Below, piece by piece: positions 53,934-62,328 of a DNA stretch of 64,000 bases (position 1 is the stretch's first letter; every line of letters starts with the position of its first letter). A model generated the notes under the pieces. The model worked only from the letters and a program-made list of their open reading frames with translations. It had not been told where the DNA came from and did no database searches. The translations under genes and the position numbers were made by a program. This DNA is from Candidatus Peribacteraceae bacterium (GTDB lineage Bacteria > Patescibacteriota > Gracilibacteria > Peribacterales > Peribacteraceae). The DNA lies in the NCBI GenBank assembly GCA_018061945.1, contig JAGOTD010000002.1:248001-312000 (forward strand), read 5' to 3'.

Positions 53934-55406
53934 ATGCCTTCAAACCCCTCTCCATCATCGAAAGACCCTGAATCAAATGACGAAGGAACATATCATGCGC
54001 CTCTTGATCCACATTCTATCGATCCCAATCCACAGCCAAAAGAAAAAACGATAGATGCCCGCAATATGTTTGCTTTTGATGAATTGATGAAAGATTTACA
54101 ATCACTTCATGATGAGCAACATCTCAACAGATCCGAGGAATTCAAAGATGAATTTGAGATCAATATTCAACAGCGAAAATTCTCTATCAACCGATTAATT
54201 GAACAATTATTCGAACAAAAAGAGATACCGACTGAATTTCTTTCCATCATCGTACGTAAATATCTCTTCAAAAAAGCCGAGACAGAAGAATTACCTGACG
54301 ATGAGAAGCTCATTCTGGAAGGCATACTAGCCGCTGCCACACCTCCAAATTTTGTCATGGATAAAGAAACTCAGACAAAAAAACCTCTCACGACATTTAG
54401 CATCAAACGCCTGCAACACCAAAAGTTAAAAGATCTCGGTCTTCCAGAAGATACTGTCAGAATGCTGATGGAATTTTTTGAAACGCAGGCATATCGGAAA
54501 AATAATGCCCAGCGGAAAGATGTTGCCAGCCTGCCTTTGAATGAGATGTATGAGAAATCAAGAGATGTACTGCCGTATGACAACGCTTCTACCATCACAA
54601 GAATCAACGTACTTTCGCAAGGCATCGCCTACGATGTATGCCTGATTACGACAATGAACGGACAAAAAAGTATCGTTAAATTGGCAAAAATAGACAATAG
54701 ACATGACCTGGAAACAGAGGCAGGAATTCAACGAAAAGCAATCCGGATTGATCCAGCAGTTCCCGAGGTTCTGGCAAGCCGGCCGGACACTATGCATATG
54801 ACATTTTTGCGCAGCTCGAGGATGAACCAAGAAAGAGAAGGTGCAAACGCACTTCCGTTCATTCTGCAACTGATGAAAAAGATGCAAAAAATGCACGAAG
54901 GCGGCATCATCCATCGCGATATCAATCCAAATAACGTTCGTGTGCTCGCAAGCGGTGAACCTGTTATTATCGATTACGGCCTTGCCAGACAAATAACGCC
55001 TGCAAGCTCCATAGAAGAAAATCATACCGAAGGCACCTTGAAGTATTTGCCTCTGGAATCGCTCAATCACATGCCAGGCGATACGACAATCTCCTCAGAA
55101 AAAACTGATGTGTACGGTGTCGGATGCATACTTTTTCACTTGCTGACCAAAAAATCCTGGATGGATCGCCCGTCTGTCAGCACTATTGCACCGCAAGAAA
55201 TCCAGAAACTGTCTGCCTATTACAAAGACATCCAGCAAAAGTATCTGGATGATCCGAAGAAACTGGAAACAGCGCTTGCAGAAATTGAGGACGAAAAAGT
55301 ACGAAGTATTGTACGCGGCTTTTTGCATCCGGATATAAAAAAGCGTTTTACCTCGGCGGAGGCTGTTCAGAAATTGGAAGAGTATCTCGAGAGCAAACAG
55401 CAGTAA
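53934..55406 (+). CDS. Serine/threonine protein kinase-like protein
   Basis: The 490-residue protein has a charged N-terminal part (1-200) without recognised domains. A kinase domain (about 215-485) has a beta-3 Lys in SIVKLAKID, the catalytic loop IIHRDINPNNVRV (His327, Asp329) and PVIIDYGLA in place of DFG. An APE-region and DVYGVGCILFHLL follow. All key catalytic residues except the Phe of DFG are kept, and Tyr is tolerated in other kinases. No transmembrane helix or PASTA domain is seen, so it is cytoplasmic. ATG 53934 is preferred over TTG 53925. Confidence 0.85.
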   Translation: MPSNPSPSSKDPESNDEGTYHAPLDPHSIDPNPQPKEKTIDARNMFAFDELMKDLQSLHDEQHLNRSEEFKDEFEINIQQRKFSINRLIEQLFEQKEIPTEFLSIIVRKYLFKKAETEELPDDEKLILEGILAAATPPNFVMDKETQTKKPLTTFSIKRLQHQKLKDLGLPEDTVRMLMEFFETQAYRKNNAQRKDVASLPLNEMYEKSRDVLPYDNASTITRINVLSQGIAYDVCLITTMNGQKSIVKLAKIDNRHDLETEAGIQRKAIRIDPAVPEVLASRPDTMHMTFLRSSRMNQEREGANALPFILQLMKKMQKMHEGGIIHRDINPNNVRVLASGEPVIIDYGLARQITPASSIEENHTEGTLKYLPLESLNHMPGDTTISSEKTDVYGVGCILFHLLTKKSWMDRPSVSTIAPQEIQKLSAYYKDIQQKYLDDPKKLETALAEIEDEKVRSIVRGFLHPDIKKRFTSAEAVQKLEEYLESKQQ

Positions 55407-55422
55407 AAAGTCTGATGAAGGC

Positions 55423-55455
55423 GGTGCCACGTGGCCGCGCAGCGATTTTACGTGG
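55423..55455 (-). repeat. Palindromic trailer of tRNA-Ile
   Basis: On the minus strand the tRNA's CCA begins CCACGTAAAATCGCTGCG, which folds back on GCGGCCACGTGG. This is the same ACGTGG-type trailer as after tRNA-Ser and tRNA-fMet. Confidence 0.7.
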
Positions 55456-55529
55456 TGGGCCAGGGTGGACTTGAACCACCGACCGCAGGTTTATAAGTCC
55501 TGAGCTCTAACCACCTGAGCTACTGGCCC
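55453..55529 (-). tRNA. tRNA-Ile(UAU)
   Basis: The minus-strand acceptor GGGCCAG pairs with CTGGCCC. Discriminator A and an encoded CCA follow. The body closely resembles tRNA-Ile. The anticodon loop CTTATAA gives UAU, and the stem CAGGA/ACCTG ends in an A31-A39 mismatch. UAU reads AUA directly, instead of the CAU-plus-lysidine solution used by most bacteria. Confidence 0.9.
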
Positions 55530-55631
55530 GTGGGTAGTAGCATAGCATGCAGAGATTATTCATCGAGGGAAAATAGGAAGCCGCAATACAATGTGTCTGC
55601 TTAGATGGGTTTCATCTGCTAGCATTCATAC

Positions 55632-56117
55632 ATGCCTGCACTACGCCAAAAAGCCGTTCATCCGATGGGAGAAGTGATTGTGTACGAATCTGCCAAAGGG
55701 AAAACGCAGGTGGAAGTACGATTGCAAAAAGAAAGCCTTTGGCTGAGTCTTCAGCAAATGGCCCGCTTATTCGGACGAGACAAATCCGTCATCTCGCGCC
55801 ATATTCAAAATATCCTAAAAGATAAGGAGCTTGAGCGGAAATCAGTTGTTGCAAATTATGCAACAACTGCTGAGGATGGAAAAAATTATAACGTTGATTA
55901 TTACAATTTGGATATGATTATTTCGGTAGGCTATCGGGTCAATTCCAAACAAGGAACTCAATTTCGTATTTGGGCAACGCAGATACTCAAACAGCATATT
56001 GTGAAGGGCTTCACTATCAACGAAAAGCGACTCAAAGAGCAACAGACTATTCGCATAAAAGAACTAGAAAAAGCAGTAACATCACTGCAAAAAGCTCTGT
56101 TGATTGCAAAGAAATAA
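55632..56117 (+). CDS. RhuM-family (virulence-associated) short protein
   Basis: The 161 residues match the N-terminal half of RhuM proteins: VRLQKESLWLSLQQMARLFGRDKSVISRHIQNI (a winged-helix-like DNA-binding part), ELERKSVVANYATTAEDGKNY, and YNLDMIISVGYRVNSKQGTQFRIWATQILK. Family members are usually about 330 residues. This one stops after the conserved domain plus a short coiled coil, so it may be a truncated but still foldable form. It has its own TAGCAT box 6 nt before the ATG. RhuM genes are often mobile. Confidence 0.85.
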   Translation: MPALRQKAVHPMGEVIVYESAKGKTQVEVRLQKESLWLSLQQMARLFGRDKSVISRHIQNILKDKELERKSVVANYATTAEDGKNYNVDYYNLDMIISVGYRVNSKQGTQFRIWATQILKQHIVKGFTINEKRLKEQQTIRIKELEKAVTSLQKALLIAKK

Positions 56118-56118
56118 A

Positions 56119-56146
56119 AAAAACGGTCCCAGAGGAACCGTTTTAT
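56119..56146. terminator. Bidirectional terminator between rhuM-like gene and rpmA
   Basis: AAAACGGT (56120-56127) and ACCGTTTT (56137-56144) form a stem with A- and T-runs on both sides, serving two convergent genes. Confidence 0.8.
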
Positions 56147-56167
56147 AAATCGAAGTGATGAAATGAC

Positions 56168-56449
56168 TTACGCAGCAGCTTTAACGCCGATGATCGTAGC
56201 CATTTCGCGCTTGCCGTTAAACTTCTCGATACGCTTCTTTAAGAAGAAAACCTTACCTGGAACCTCGGCATGGAGTGTCCAATCCTTAGCTACATATACG
56301 TTATCGCCTGGGCGATACCAGTAGCCTTTCTGACGAATAAGAACCTCTCCGGCATTGACGATCTCTCCGTCGTGGCGCTTAACGCCACGTCGTTTGGACC
56401 AACTATCTCTGCCGTTTTGCGTAGACCCGCCGGCCTTTTTTGTTGCCAT
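56168..56449 (-). CDS. rpmA: 50S ribosomal protein bL27
   Basis: bL27 reaches the peptidyl-transferase centre with its N-terminus. The 93-residue protein starts [20 protein letters not shown], the canonical bL27 start with GVKRHDGE. It continues through [28 protein letters not shown]. No cleavable N-terminal extension is present. TATAAT lies 9 nt before the ATG. The usual partner rplU is not adjacent. Confidence 0.96.
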   Translation of the reverse strand: MATKKAGGSTQNGRDSWSKRRGVKRHDGEIVNAGEVLIRQKGYWYRPGDNVYVAKDWTLHAEVPGKVFFLKKRIEKFNGKREMATIIGVKAAA

Positions 56450-56497
56450 AGCGGAGGCATTATAGGGATGTTAGAGAGGTTTGCAAGATAAAATGGC

Positions 56498-56579
56498 GGA
56501 ATACGAAGTAAGAATTACGAATCACGAATTACGATCAACAATTCGCGTAATTCGTACTTCCAAATTCGTAATTCGAAAT
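56498..56579. repeat. Inverted repeat of CGAATTACGAA words
   Basis: Left arm 56498-56535 (AATACGAAGTAAGAATTACG, AATCACGAATTACG) and right arm 56538-56579 (AATTCGCGTAATTCGTACTTCC, AATTCGTAATTCG split by a few bases) are reverse complements. No gene is present. Confidence 0.75.
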
Positions 56580-56589
56580 CGATCCTGTT

Positions 56590-56690
56590 GGCTGCGCCAC
56601 GTGGTTAAAAGCAATCAGATCGGTCGTTAAGTACAAGTCACGTAAAATCGCTTCGCGATCACGTGACACGTAAAGCCTGCTTTGATATTT
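56590..56690 (-). repeat. Free-standing copies of the tRNA-trailer palindrome
   Basis: TCACGT-AAA-ATCGC-TTC-GCGAT-C-ACGTGA (56638-56666) has the same architecture as the tRNA trailers, with both outer arms changed in a compensating way (CCA to TCA, TGG to TGA). Partial pieces (GCCACGTGG, CACGTAAAGCC) surround it. It lies 3' of tRNA-fMet without its own tRNA. Confidence 0.6.
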
Positions 56691-56714
56691 TGATTGTCTG
56701 ATCCGGTTGGCTGC

Positions 56715-56744
56715 GCCACGTGGCCGCGCAGCGGCTTTACGTGG
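56715..56744 (-). repeat. Palindromic trailer of tRNA-fMet
   Basis: The minus strand reads CCACGT-AAA-GCCGC-TGC-GCGGC-C-ACGTGG, beginning with the tRNA's own CCA. It is a complete double stem. Confidence 0.75.
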
Positions 56745-56818
56745 TTGCGGGAGCAGGATTTGAACCTGCGACCTCCAGGTTATGAGCCTGGCGAGCTACC
56801 GGGCTGCTCCATCCCGCG
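56742..56818 (-). tRNA. Initiator tRNA-fMet(CAU)
   Basis: The minus strand begins CGCGGGATGGAGCAG. The C1-A72 mismatch, the GGG/CCC pairs in the anticodon-stem region (CCAGG CTCATAA CCTGG) and the CAU anticodon mark an initiator. CCA is encoded. The T-loop is TTCAAAT. Confidence 0.96.
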
Positions 56819-57017
56819 TCGAGGCGCCCAGTATGCCTTGTCCGCGTGGCAATTGCAATCACCATACTCATTTTTCAAACAATTATCTTTTCGATCATGT
56901 ACTGCTCTCAATTTTGCTTTGTACCGCGGAGCGTTTATTTGATTCAAAAATACAGCTCTCACGCAAACAAATATACGAAGTAGAGCTCCAAACGCGGAGT
57001 GGTATGAAAGTGATGGG

Positions 57018-57461
57018 TCAGGCGCGGCCCTTCAAATCATCAATTTTCTCATGATGAAACAAGTAGAGCATCCAATGATCGATAGTGGAGATGTTGCGCA
57101 AGTTTTCCTCGTAGATGGCCTGTTTTTGTTCCGGCGTAAGTTCTTCGCTTTTGTTGTACACAACCGGTTGCGTCGCATGCGTAATGATGAGCACTTTCTC
57201 GGTATTGTTCACCAGGCCCATATTCTCCTTGGCATATTTATCTTTGTACTGCAGCGAATTGTAGTACTCCAAATCGCCATAGCCTTTATCAATTTGCTCT
57301 TTGAGCTGATCATTATGATCCTGCATGGAAATGAGCTGCTGATCAAACAATGTATTTTTGTAGTACGACAACGCCAGACCGAACGCCATACCACCCACCA
57401 CAAATAAACCGATCATAATCGTTAAACGTTTGGGGAACGGCGCTACCTCGTGGTACGACAT
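57018..57461 (-). CDS. FtsB/DivIC-like septum protein
   Basis: The 147-residue protein has a short cytoplasmic tail and one helix (about 13-35). A coiled coil follows (about 38-65: DQQLISMQDHNDQLKEQIDK), then the FtsB-type end KDKYAKENMGLVNNTEKVLII. The extra C-terminal 50 residues are longer than usual. It would connect FtsL and FtsQ in the divisome. It is divergent from murC; the gap contains AT-rich words (TTGTACATTGTC, CAATTGTACATTTTC). I used ATG 57461. Confidence 0.75.
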   Translation of the reverse strand: MSYHEVAPFPKRLTIMIGLFVVGGMAFGLALSYYKNTLFDQQLISMQDHNDQLKEQIDKGYGDLEYYNSLQYKDKYAKENMGLVNNTEKVLIITHATQPVVYNKSEELTPEQKQAIYEENLRNISTIDHWMLYLFHHEKIDDLKGRA

Positions 57462-57563
57462 GTATGCAGAATGAAGAATGCAGTATGAAGAATCAAGTCG
57501 AGCTACTCGTAAAACCGCGCTTTTCATTGTACATTGTCAATTGTACATTTTCACATTTTATTC

Positions 57564-58841
57564 ATGATTATTCACTGTAGTGGCATCGGCGGTATTGGGC
57601 TTTCGGCGTATGCAGCGCATATGAATGCGGCTGGGCATACAGTTTCGGGTAGCGATAAAAATGATTCGGCTTTGATAGAAGATCTCACATCTCAAGGAAT
57701 ACAGGTAAGCCTCAAACAAGATGGCAGCGCTTTTCCAGAAGGCTGTGAACTACTGGTCTATTCTGAAGCGATTCCAGAGTCAGCACCAGAACGAATGGAA
57801 GCGGCCAAGAGGGGAGTGCGACAGATATCGTATTTTAAGGCACTCGGTGAAATGACTGCAGGAACGGATTTGATTTGTGTGTGTGGCACACACGGCAAAT
57901 CGTCGACAACCGCAATGGTTGCAAAAATGCTGATCGATGCCGGGCTGGACCCAAACGTCGTTGTGGGCACCAAAATGCGCGAGCTGGGCGGCCGTAACTG
58001 GCGCAAAGGAAAGGGAAATCTGTGGGTGGTAGAAGCCTGTGAATATCGCCGTTCGTTTCACTTTCTTTCGCCACAGACTATTTTGCTAACCAACGCCGAT
58101 GGCGATCACTACGATGCGTATCCAACGTACGAAGAATATGCTCAAGCTTTTGTCGAATTCTGCCAAAAACTGCCCCAGGAAAAACCGGTCATTGCCCATG
58201 GTAATGATGCGCAGTCGGTCGCAATCGTCGAAAAAGCTGGTCGCATGCTGCTCGACGCCGATACGCAGCCACTCATTCCCCTTGGTACGCCTGGCCTACA
58301 CATGCAACAAAACGCGCAACTCGCCCTAGCGCTCGCGATGTATGTAAACCTAGACGGCAACAAAGCAATCGAATCGCTCGGTGGCTACACCGGCACATGG
58401 CGCCGCATGGAAAAGCGCGGCAAAACAATCGCCGGCATCGAAATTATCGACGACTACGCCCATCACCCAACCGAAATCCGTGCGACTCTTGCTGCGCTGC
58501 GTGGAGCGTACCCAAACCACAGGCTCGTCACGGTGTTCCAGCCACACACGCACGATCGTACCTTGCGTTTGTGGGATGAATTTACAACTGCTTTCAAAGA
58601 TACCGATGTGCTTGTTCTCGCCGGTATTTACGATGCACGCCCCGATACCGAAAAAGCTCAAGCCGATCCGATCAAGCTAGGAAATGATATTCGAACAAAA
58701 AGCAATTGCGACGTCATCAATGCATCCACACTGCAAGAAGCCGAATCTCTGCTTCGGACCTCTGTGTTGAAACCAAACGATTTGCTGATTGTGATGGGAG
58801 CGGGGAATATTTCAAAGCTCGCGGAATTGATGACGAAGTAA
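57564..58841 (+). CDS. murC: UDP-N-acetylmuramate--alanine ligase (MurC)
   Basis: MurC adds the first amino acid to UDP-MurNAc in the cytoplasm. The 425 residues begin IIHCSGIGGIGLSAYA. The P-loop is CVCGTHGKSSTTAMVA. The central domain has VVEACEYRRSFHFLSPQTILLTNADGDHYD, and the C-terminal domain has GIEIIDDYAHHPTEIRATL and FQPHTHDRT. The central block is EACEYRRSF where typical MurC has EADESD, so substrate preference may differ; Mpl-type ligases are an alternative. The ATG is at 57564. Confidence 0.9.
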   Translation: MIIHCSGIGGIGLSAYAAHMNAAGHTVSGSDKNDSALIEDLTSQGIQVSLKQDGSAFPEGCELLVYSEAIPESAPERMEAAKRGVRQISYFKALGEMTAGTDLICVCGTHGKSSTTAMVAKMLIDAGLDPNVVVGTKMRELGGRNWRKGKGNLWVVEACEYRRSFHFLSPQTILLTNADGDHYDAYPTYEEYAQAFVEFCQKLPQEKPVIAHGNDAQSVAIVEKAGRMLLDADTQPLIPLGTPGLHMQQNAQLALALAMYVNLDGNKAIESLGGYTGTWRRMEKRGKTIAGIEIIDDYAHHPTEIRATLAALRGAYPNHRLVTVFQPHTHDRTLRLWDEFTTAFKDTDVLVLAGIYDARPDTEKAQADPIKLGNDIRTKSNCDVINASTLQEAESLLRTSVLKPNDLLIVMGAGNISKLAELMTK

Positions 58842-58867
58842 GAATTAATACCACAAAAAATGATCGA

Positions 58868-58962
58868 ACCCCCGGACGCCTGCCCGACTCCAAATTATTC
58901 AGGCGGGCTGCGTCCCAGCTGCGGATAGTATCGTAATTCGTAATTCGCACTTCGTAATTCGA
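58868..58962. repeat. Palindrome (CCTGCCCG/CGGGC) plus CGAATTACG-word arm after murC
   Basis: GGACGC-CTGCCCG and GGCGGGC-TGCGTCC form a long stem (about 58872-58916). It is followed by TCGTAATTCGTAATTCG words (58930-58962), one arm of the family at 13714 and 56498. It lies at a convergent junction. Confidence 0.65.
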
Positions 58963-58966
58963 CCGA

Positions 58967-59698
58967 TCAGCTGCCTTTCTTCGCTGCTCTCAGCGCCTCT
59001 CTCAGTCTCGCCGCTTCTTGAATAGCACGCTTGGTTTGGCGGCTGTTCTCGATGATAATATCAGTCCCTGTCTTTGCAGTGCACGGCAAATCGATAGTGA
59101 GAGTGACACGTTTGTCCTGCTCAACATACCGATTATACGGTGGAGAAGTCATGCAACCCTTCGCTTGGTCGGCAATAACTGTGTACTTACCGGCCGGCAA
59201 ATTCTTAAAGGTATAGGGTGCGCGTGCTTTTGCGGCAAAACCATCGGGGCCCGTGACAGTGAGCTGCGCTCCGGTTGGAATGCTGGTAATACCGAGCGTT
59301 CCGACGTTGGAAAAACTATAGCGAATGAGAAAACGCAACGTGTCGTTTGGGTAGAGGGTAACAGTCGCTTGTGTCGTATCTTTTGTACTGACCAAATTGC
59401 CATTGCGATAGATGAGTACTGTACTTTTCATGCCAGCCGGCTGCTTGATGGACAGAGTGACAGGACCAAATTGCCGAAAAGAGAATGCTGTTTTCTTTGC
59501 ATCAACACCTTTGTCTTTGCTGGATTTTGTCGTGTTATCAGTTGAGAAAAATGTCCATGTGCCAAGAAGTGCCGGAGAAACTTGCTCGATGCTGATGGAC
59601 GCCTGCAAGTCGGCGTGCGCCTTTGGAATATTCAGTAAATGAACCGATGCGATGCTAAGACAAAGCACAGTAACAAAGAGTGATCGAGTGAGTCTCAT
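58967..59698 (-). CDS. Secreted PEGA-domain protein
   Basis: The 243-residue protein has a signal peptide ending AHA (about 1-29), a beta-rich domain (about 35-135), and a PEGA domain GTLGITSIPTGAQLTVTGPD..PYTFKNLPAGKYTVIA (about 138-185). It ends in a basic helical tail (QEAARLREALRAAKKGS). PEGA domains occur in surface proteins and usually mediate protein contacts. It is 36 nt downstream of purL on the same strand. No enzyme motif is seen. Confidence 0.8.
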   Translation of the reverse strand: MRLTRSLFVTVLCLSIASVHLLNIPKAHADLQASISIEQVSPALLGTWTFFSTDNTTKSSKDKGVDAKKTAFSFRQFGPVTLSIKQPAGMKSTVLIYRNGNLVSTKDTTQATVTLYPNDTLRFLIRYSFSNVGTLGITSIPTGAQLTVTGPDGFAAKARAPYTFKNLPAGKYTVIADQAKGCMTSPPYNRYVEQDKRVTLTIDLPCTAKTGTDIIIENSRQTKRAIQEAARLREALRAAKKGS

Positions 59699-59734
59699 AC
59701 GAAGGTGGAGAAAGACGATCGGGACACGACGACG

Positions 59735-62185
59735 TTAGCCGTTCAATGCCGTGAGGAGTGCATTCTCCCAAACTGGTCGCACTTTCGCAAACGAAAGGTC
59801 GAGAATCTGGCTTGAACCCGATGCGATCTTTATGACTGGCTCTGCTACTGTTTTACCAAGGGGCAGAAGCTCGCAACCATGATCTGCTGCCAACTTGCTG
59901 ATGGCCGATACCTGATCTGGCGCAACTTCGAGCACGAAACCACCTGTCTCGGAAAACAGCGCTGTGTCGATACGCAGCGACCCGACAATCGAAGCCATAT
60001 CAATCTGCAAACCAATATCGCCGCCACACTTGCGCTGGGGCAATGTCATTTCGTAGAGTGCCAAGAGCAATCCGCCTTCAGAAATATCGTGAGCAGAGAG
60101 CAGGAGCGACGCGCCGATTGCCTCGCGCATGAATCGCAGCTGAGAGCTGAGTACTGCAAAATCCGGTGTCGGCACATTTTTGCCAAGCAAACTGTCTGGC
60201 ACAGATTTCGTGAGACGTTCGAGTACATCGTAATACGCCGATCCGCCACATTCGTCTTTGCGCTTGCCAAGCAGGAATATCTGCGAACCGACTTTTTTAA
60301 TCTGCATCGTGATCGCTTTCTGCGCGTCTGGCATGACGCCAACGCAACACACCACTCCGTTTGGATCGATGCCGCCGTTATACAAACTCACATTACCGCT
60401 GATAACCGGCACCCCTTCGCCGTCGAGTGCAATCGCTTTGGCGGCATCGGCAATGCCTTTTACGCCTTGTTCCAGTGCCCACAGTTGCTCGGGGATTTCC
60501 GGATTGCCGTAGTTGAGACAGTCGGACAATGCACGTGGTGTGGCGCCAACCGCTGCGATATTCGAGATATTTTCGGTGACAGCGTTCACACCTTGCAGAT
60601 ACGGAGAAATGCGACCGTAACGACCGTTGCCGCCAGACGCGAGCGCCACCCCCACTTTTGCCTCTGCCTCAGTGAGTTCCCACGATGAATGACCTTCTTC
60701 AGAACTATAGCGAGCGATATCGCGTAGCGGCTGAATGACTGTGGCATCGGCTTCGCCGGCTTCTATAACGCCATTGCCGATGATATTTTTATCGTAATGC
60801 TTAAAAATATCCGCTTTGCTGGCATGCGATGGATGCCCAATCATGCCCATAAAAATTTCTTCGATCGATAACTTTTTGCCGGCAACTCCGACTGATCCAT
60901 CGGTATATGTAATGGTCGGCTCGGTGAAAGTTTTCTGCGGATCTTTCGTGGGCCGCACGTACTGCAAGCCGGATGTAATGTCTTCGCTACGAGCAGAGCA
61001 AACCTTTTCGCCGTTACTCAGCAGCGTATACGTATCGTCTTCCGTCACTTTCCCTACAACTGTGGCAGCCGCTCCTTCGGCCACACTCGGCAAATCCCAT
61101 GTCACATTGTAATGATGCAAAATATCGGCGGTGAGACTCGGGTGACAAATCCAGCAGAAGCGCTCCTGCGTTTCGGCGCACGCCGCAACCTCAGCCGGTA
61201 AATCAGCAATTGCCTTATGCAGTTTATCGAGATCGACAATCGCACCCATGCCGACAGGTGCCACTTGCTCAACCGATGCACACACCACTCCGCCGGCGCC
61301 TAAGTCTTTAAAGCTCACTTTATCCAAATGGCCATCGCGTACGAGCTTGTCGAACAGTGCGTAGCTGGATGCAAGCAGATGACGTTCCAAAAATGGATTG
61401 GGCTCCTGCACTGCGCCCGTATTGCGCTCGCTGTCTTCTTCTTTGATAGTCACGCTCGCAAACGACGCGCCGCCAAAGCCGCTGCGGTCTGTCGCTTTAC
61501 CGACGATGATAATGTCGTAACCAGCTTTGCCGGCTTCTTGCTGCGCGTAGCTATGAATGATTTCATCTTCGCGCATGAGTCCGACGACCACAACGTTTAC
61601 GAGACACTGCTTGTTGTATGCTGCATCGAAAATCGTGTCGCCACCCAGGTTTGGAATACCGAGCGGATTGCCGTAGCCAGCAATACCACGTGTCACTTCG
61701 GAGGCAATGGACCGTGTTTCTTGTGTCTGCAAATCGCCAAGACGCAAGTTATCGAGTGCGCCAATCACGCGTGCGCCCATACACACCACATCGCGCACGC
61801 AACCACCGACACCGGTTGCCGATCCTTCGTAGGGAACTAATTGCGATGGCTTGTTGTGAGATTCATGACTGATGACGATTCCCCAACGCTTGCCCTTAGG
61901 CCCGTCGGTAATGGCCACAATGCCGCTGTCTTCTTTGGGACCCAAAATGACATGTGAGCTGTCGGTTAAAAATTGTTTGAGAAACCGACGGCTGGACTTA
62001 TAGCTACAGTGTTCACTACCTTGTATTCCCCAAATCGTCGCCTCGGTAAGAGTCGGCGGACGCCCGAGCATTTCCTGCACCTTGCGCGCTTCTTCAACGG
62101 TGAGTCCGATTCGATGCTTGGAAAGCGCTGCCTTCACCTCGTCATCGGTCATCGTGGCAAACGGCAGAGTAGGGGAGGGAGTCAT
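59735..62185 (-). CDS. purL: Phosphoribosylformylglycinamidine synthase subunit PurL
   Basis: PurL uses ATP and PurQ-derived ammonia to form formylglycinamidine ribotide. The 816-residue protein is of the small-PurL type and carries GSEHCSYKSSRRFL, ISHESHNKPSQLVPYEGSATGVGG, DLGAGG and ALASGGNGRYGRISP, plus SGNVSLYN and SAHDISEGGLLLAL in the second half. It has no PurS-like N-terminal domain and no glutaminase domain; purQ is at 14555. The ATG at 62185 is preceded by TATTTT 6 nt upstream. Confidence 0.95.
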   Translation of the reverse strand: MTPSPTLPFATMTDDEVKAALSKHRIGLTVEEARKVQEMLGRPPTLTEATIWGIQGSEHCSYKSSRRFLKQFLTDSSHVILGPKEDSGIVAITDGPKGKRWGIVISHESHNKPSQLVPYEGSATGVGGCVRDVVCMGARVIGALDNLRLGDLQTQETRSIASEVTRGIAGYGNPLGIPNLGGDTIFDAAYNKQCLVNVVVVGLMREDEIIHSYAQQEAGKAGYDIIIVGKATDRSGFGGASFASVTIKEEDSERNTGAVQEPNPFLERHLLASSYALFDKLVRDGHLDKVSFKDLGAGGVVCASVEQVAPVGMGAIVDLDKLHKAIADLPAEVAACAETQERFCWICHPSLTADILHHYNVTWDLPSVAEGAAATVVGKVTEDDTYTLLSNGEKVCSARSEDITSGLQYVRPTKDPQKTFTEPTITYTDGSVGVAGKKLSIEEIFMGMIGHPSHASKADIFKHYDKNIIGNGVIEAGEADATVIQPLRDIARYSSEEGHSSWELTEAEAKVGVALASGGNGRYGRISPYLQGVNAVTENISNIAAVGATPRALSDCLNYGNPEIPEQLWALEQGVKGIADAAKAIALDGEGVPVISGNVSLYNGGIDPNGVVCCVGVMPDAQKAITMQIKKVGSQIFLLGKRKDECGGSAYYDVLERLTKSVPDSLLGKNVPTPDFAVLSSQLRFMREAIGASLLLSAHDISEGGLLLALYEMTLPQRKCGGDIGLQIDMASIVGSLRIDTALFSETGGFVLEVAPDQVSAISKLAADHGCELLPLGKTVAEPVIKIASGSSQILDLSFAKVRPVWENALLTALNG

Positions 62186-62210
62186 ACGTGAAAAATAGCA
62201 GAAAGGAGAA

Positions 62211-62289
62211 AAAGGTAAAGTGAGTAAAGCGGGTAAGGTGGGTAAAAACTGCTATTACTCGCCTTACTCACAATACCCACCTTACCCTT
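62211..62289. repeat. Inverted repeat of GTGAGTAAGG/GGGTAAGG words between purL and murJ
   Basis: Left arm 62211-62249 (AGGTAAAGTGAGTAAAGC, GGGTAAGGTGGGTAAA) and right arm 62259-62289 (GCCTTACTCACAATACCC, ACCTTACCC) are complementary. This is a dialect of the GTAAGGTAGGTA family, lying between two divergent starts. Confidence 0.75.
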
Positions 62290-62328
62290 CGCTCGTACTC
62301 AGTCATTCATCGCGCTACAATCGATAGC

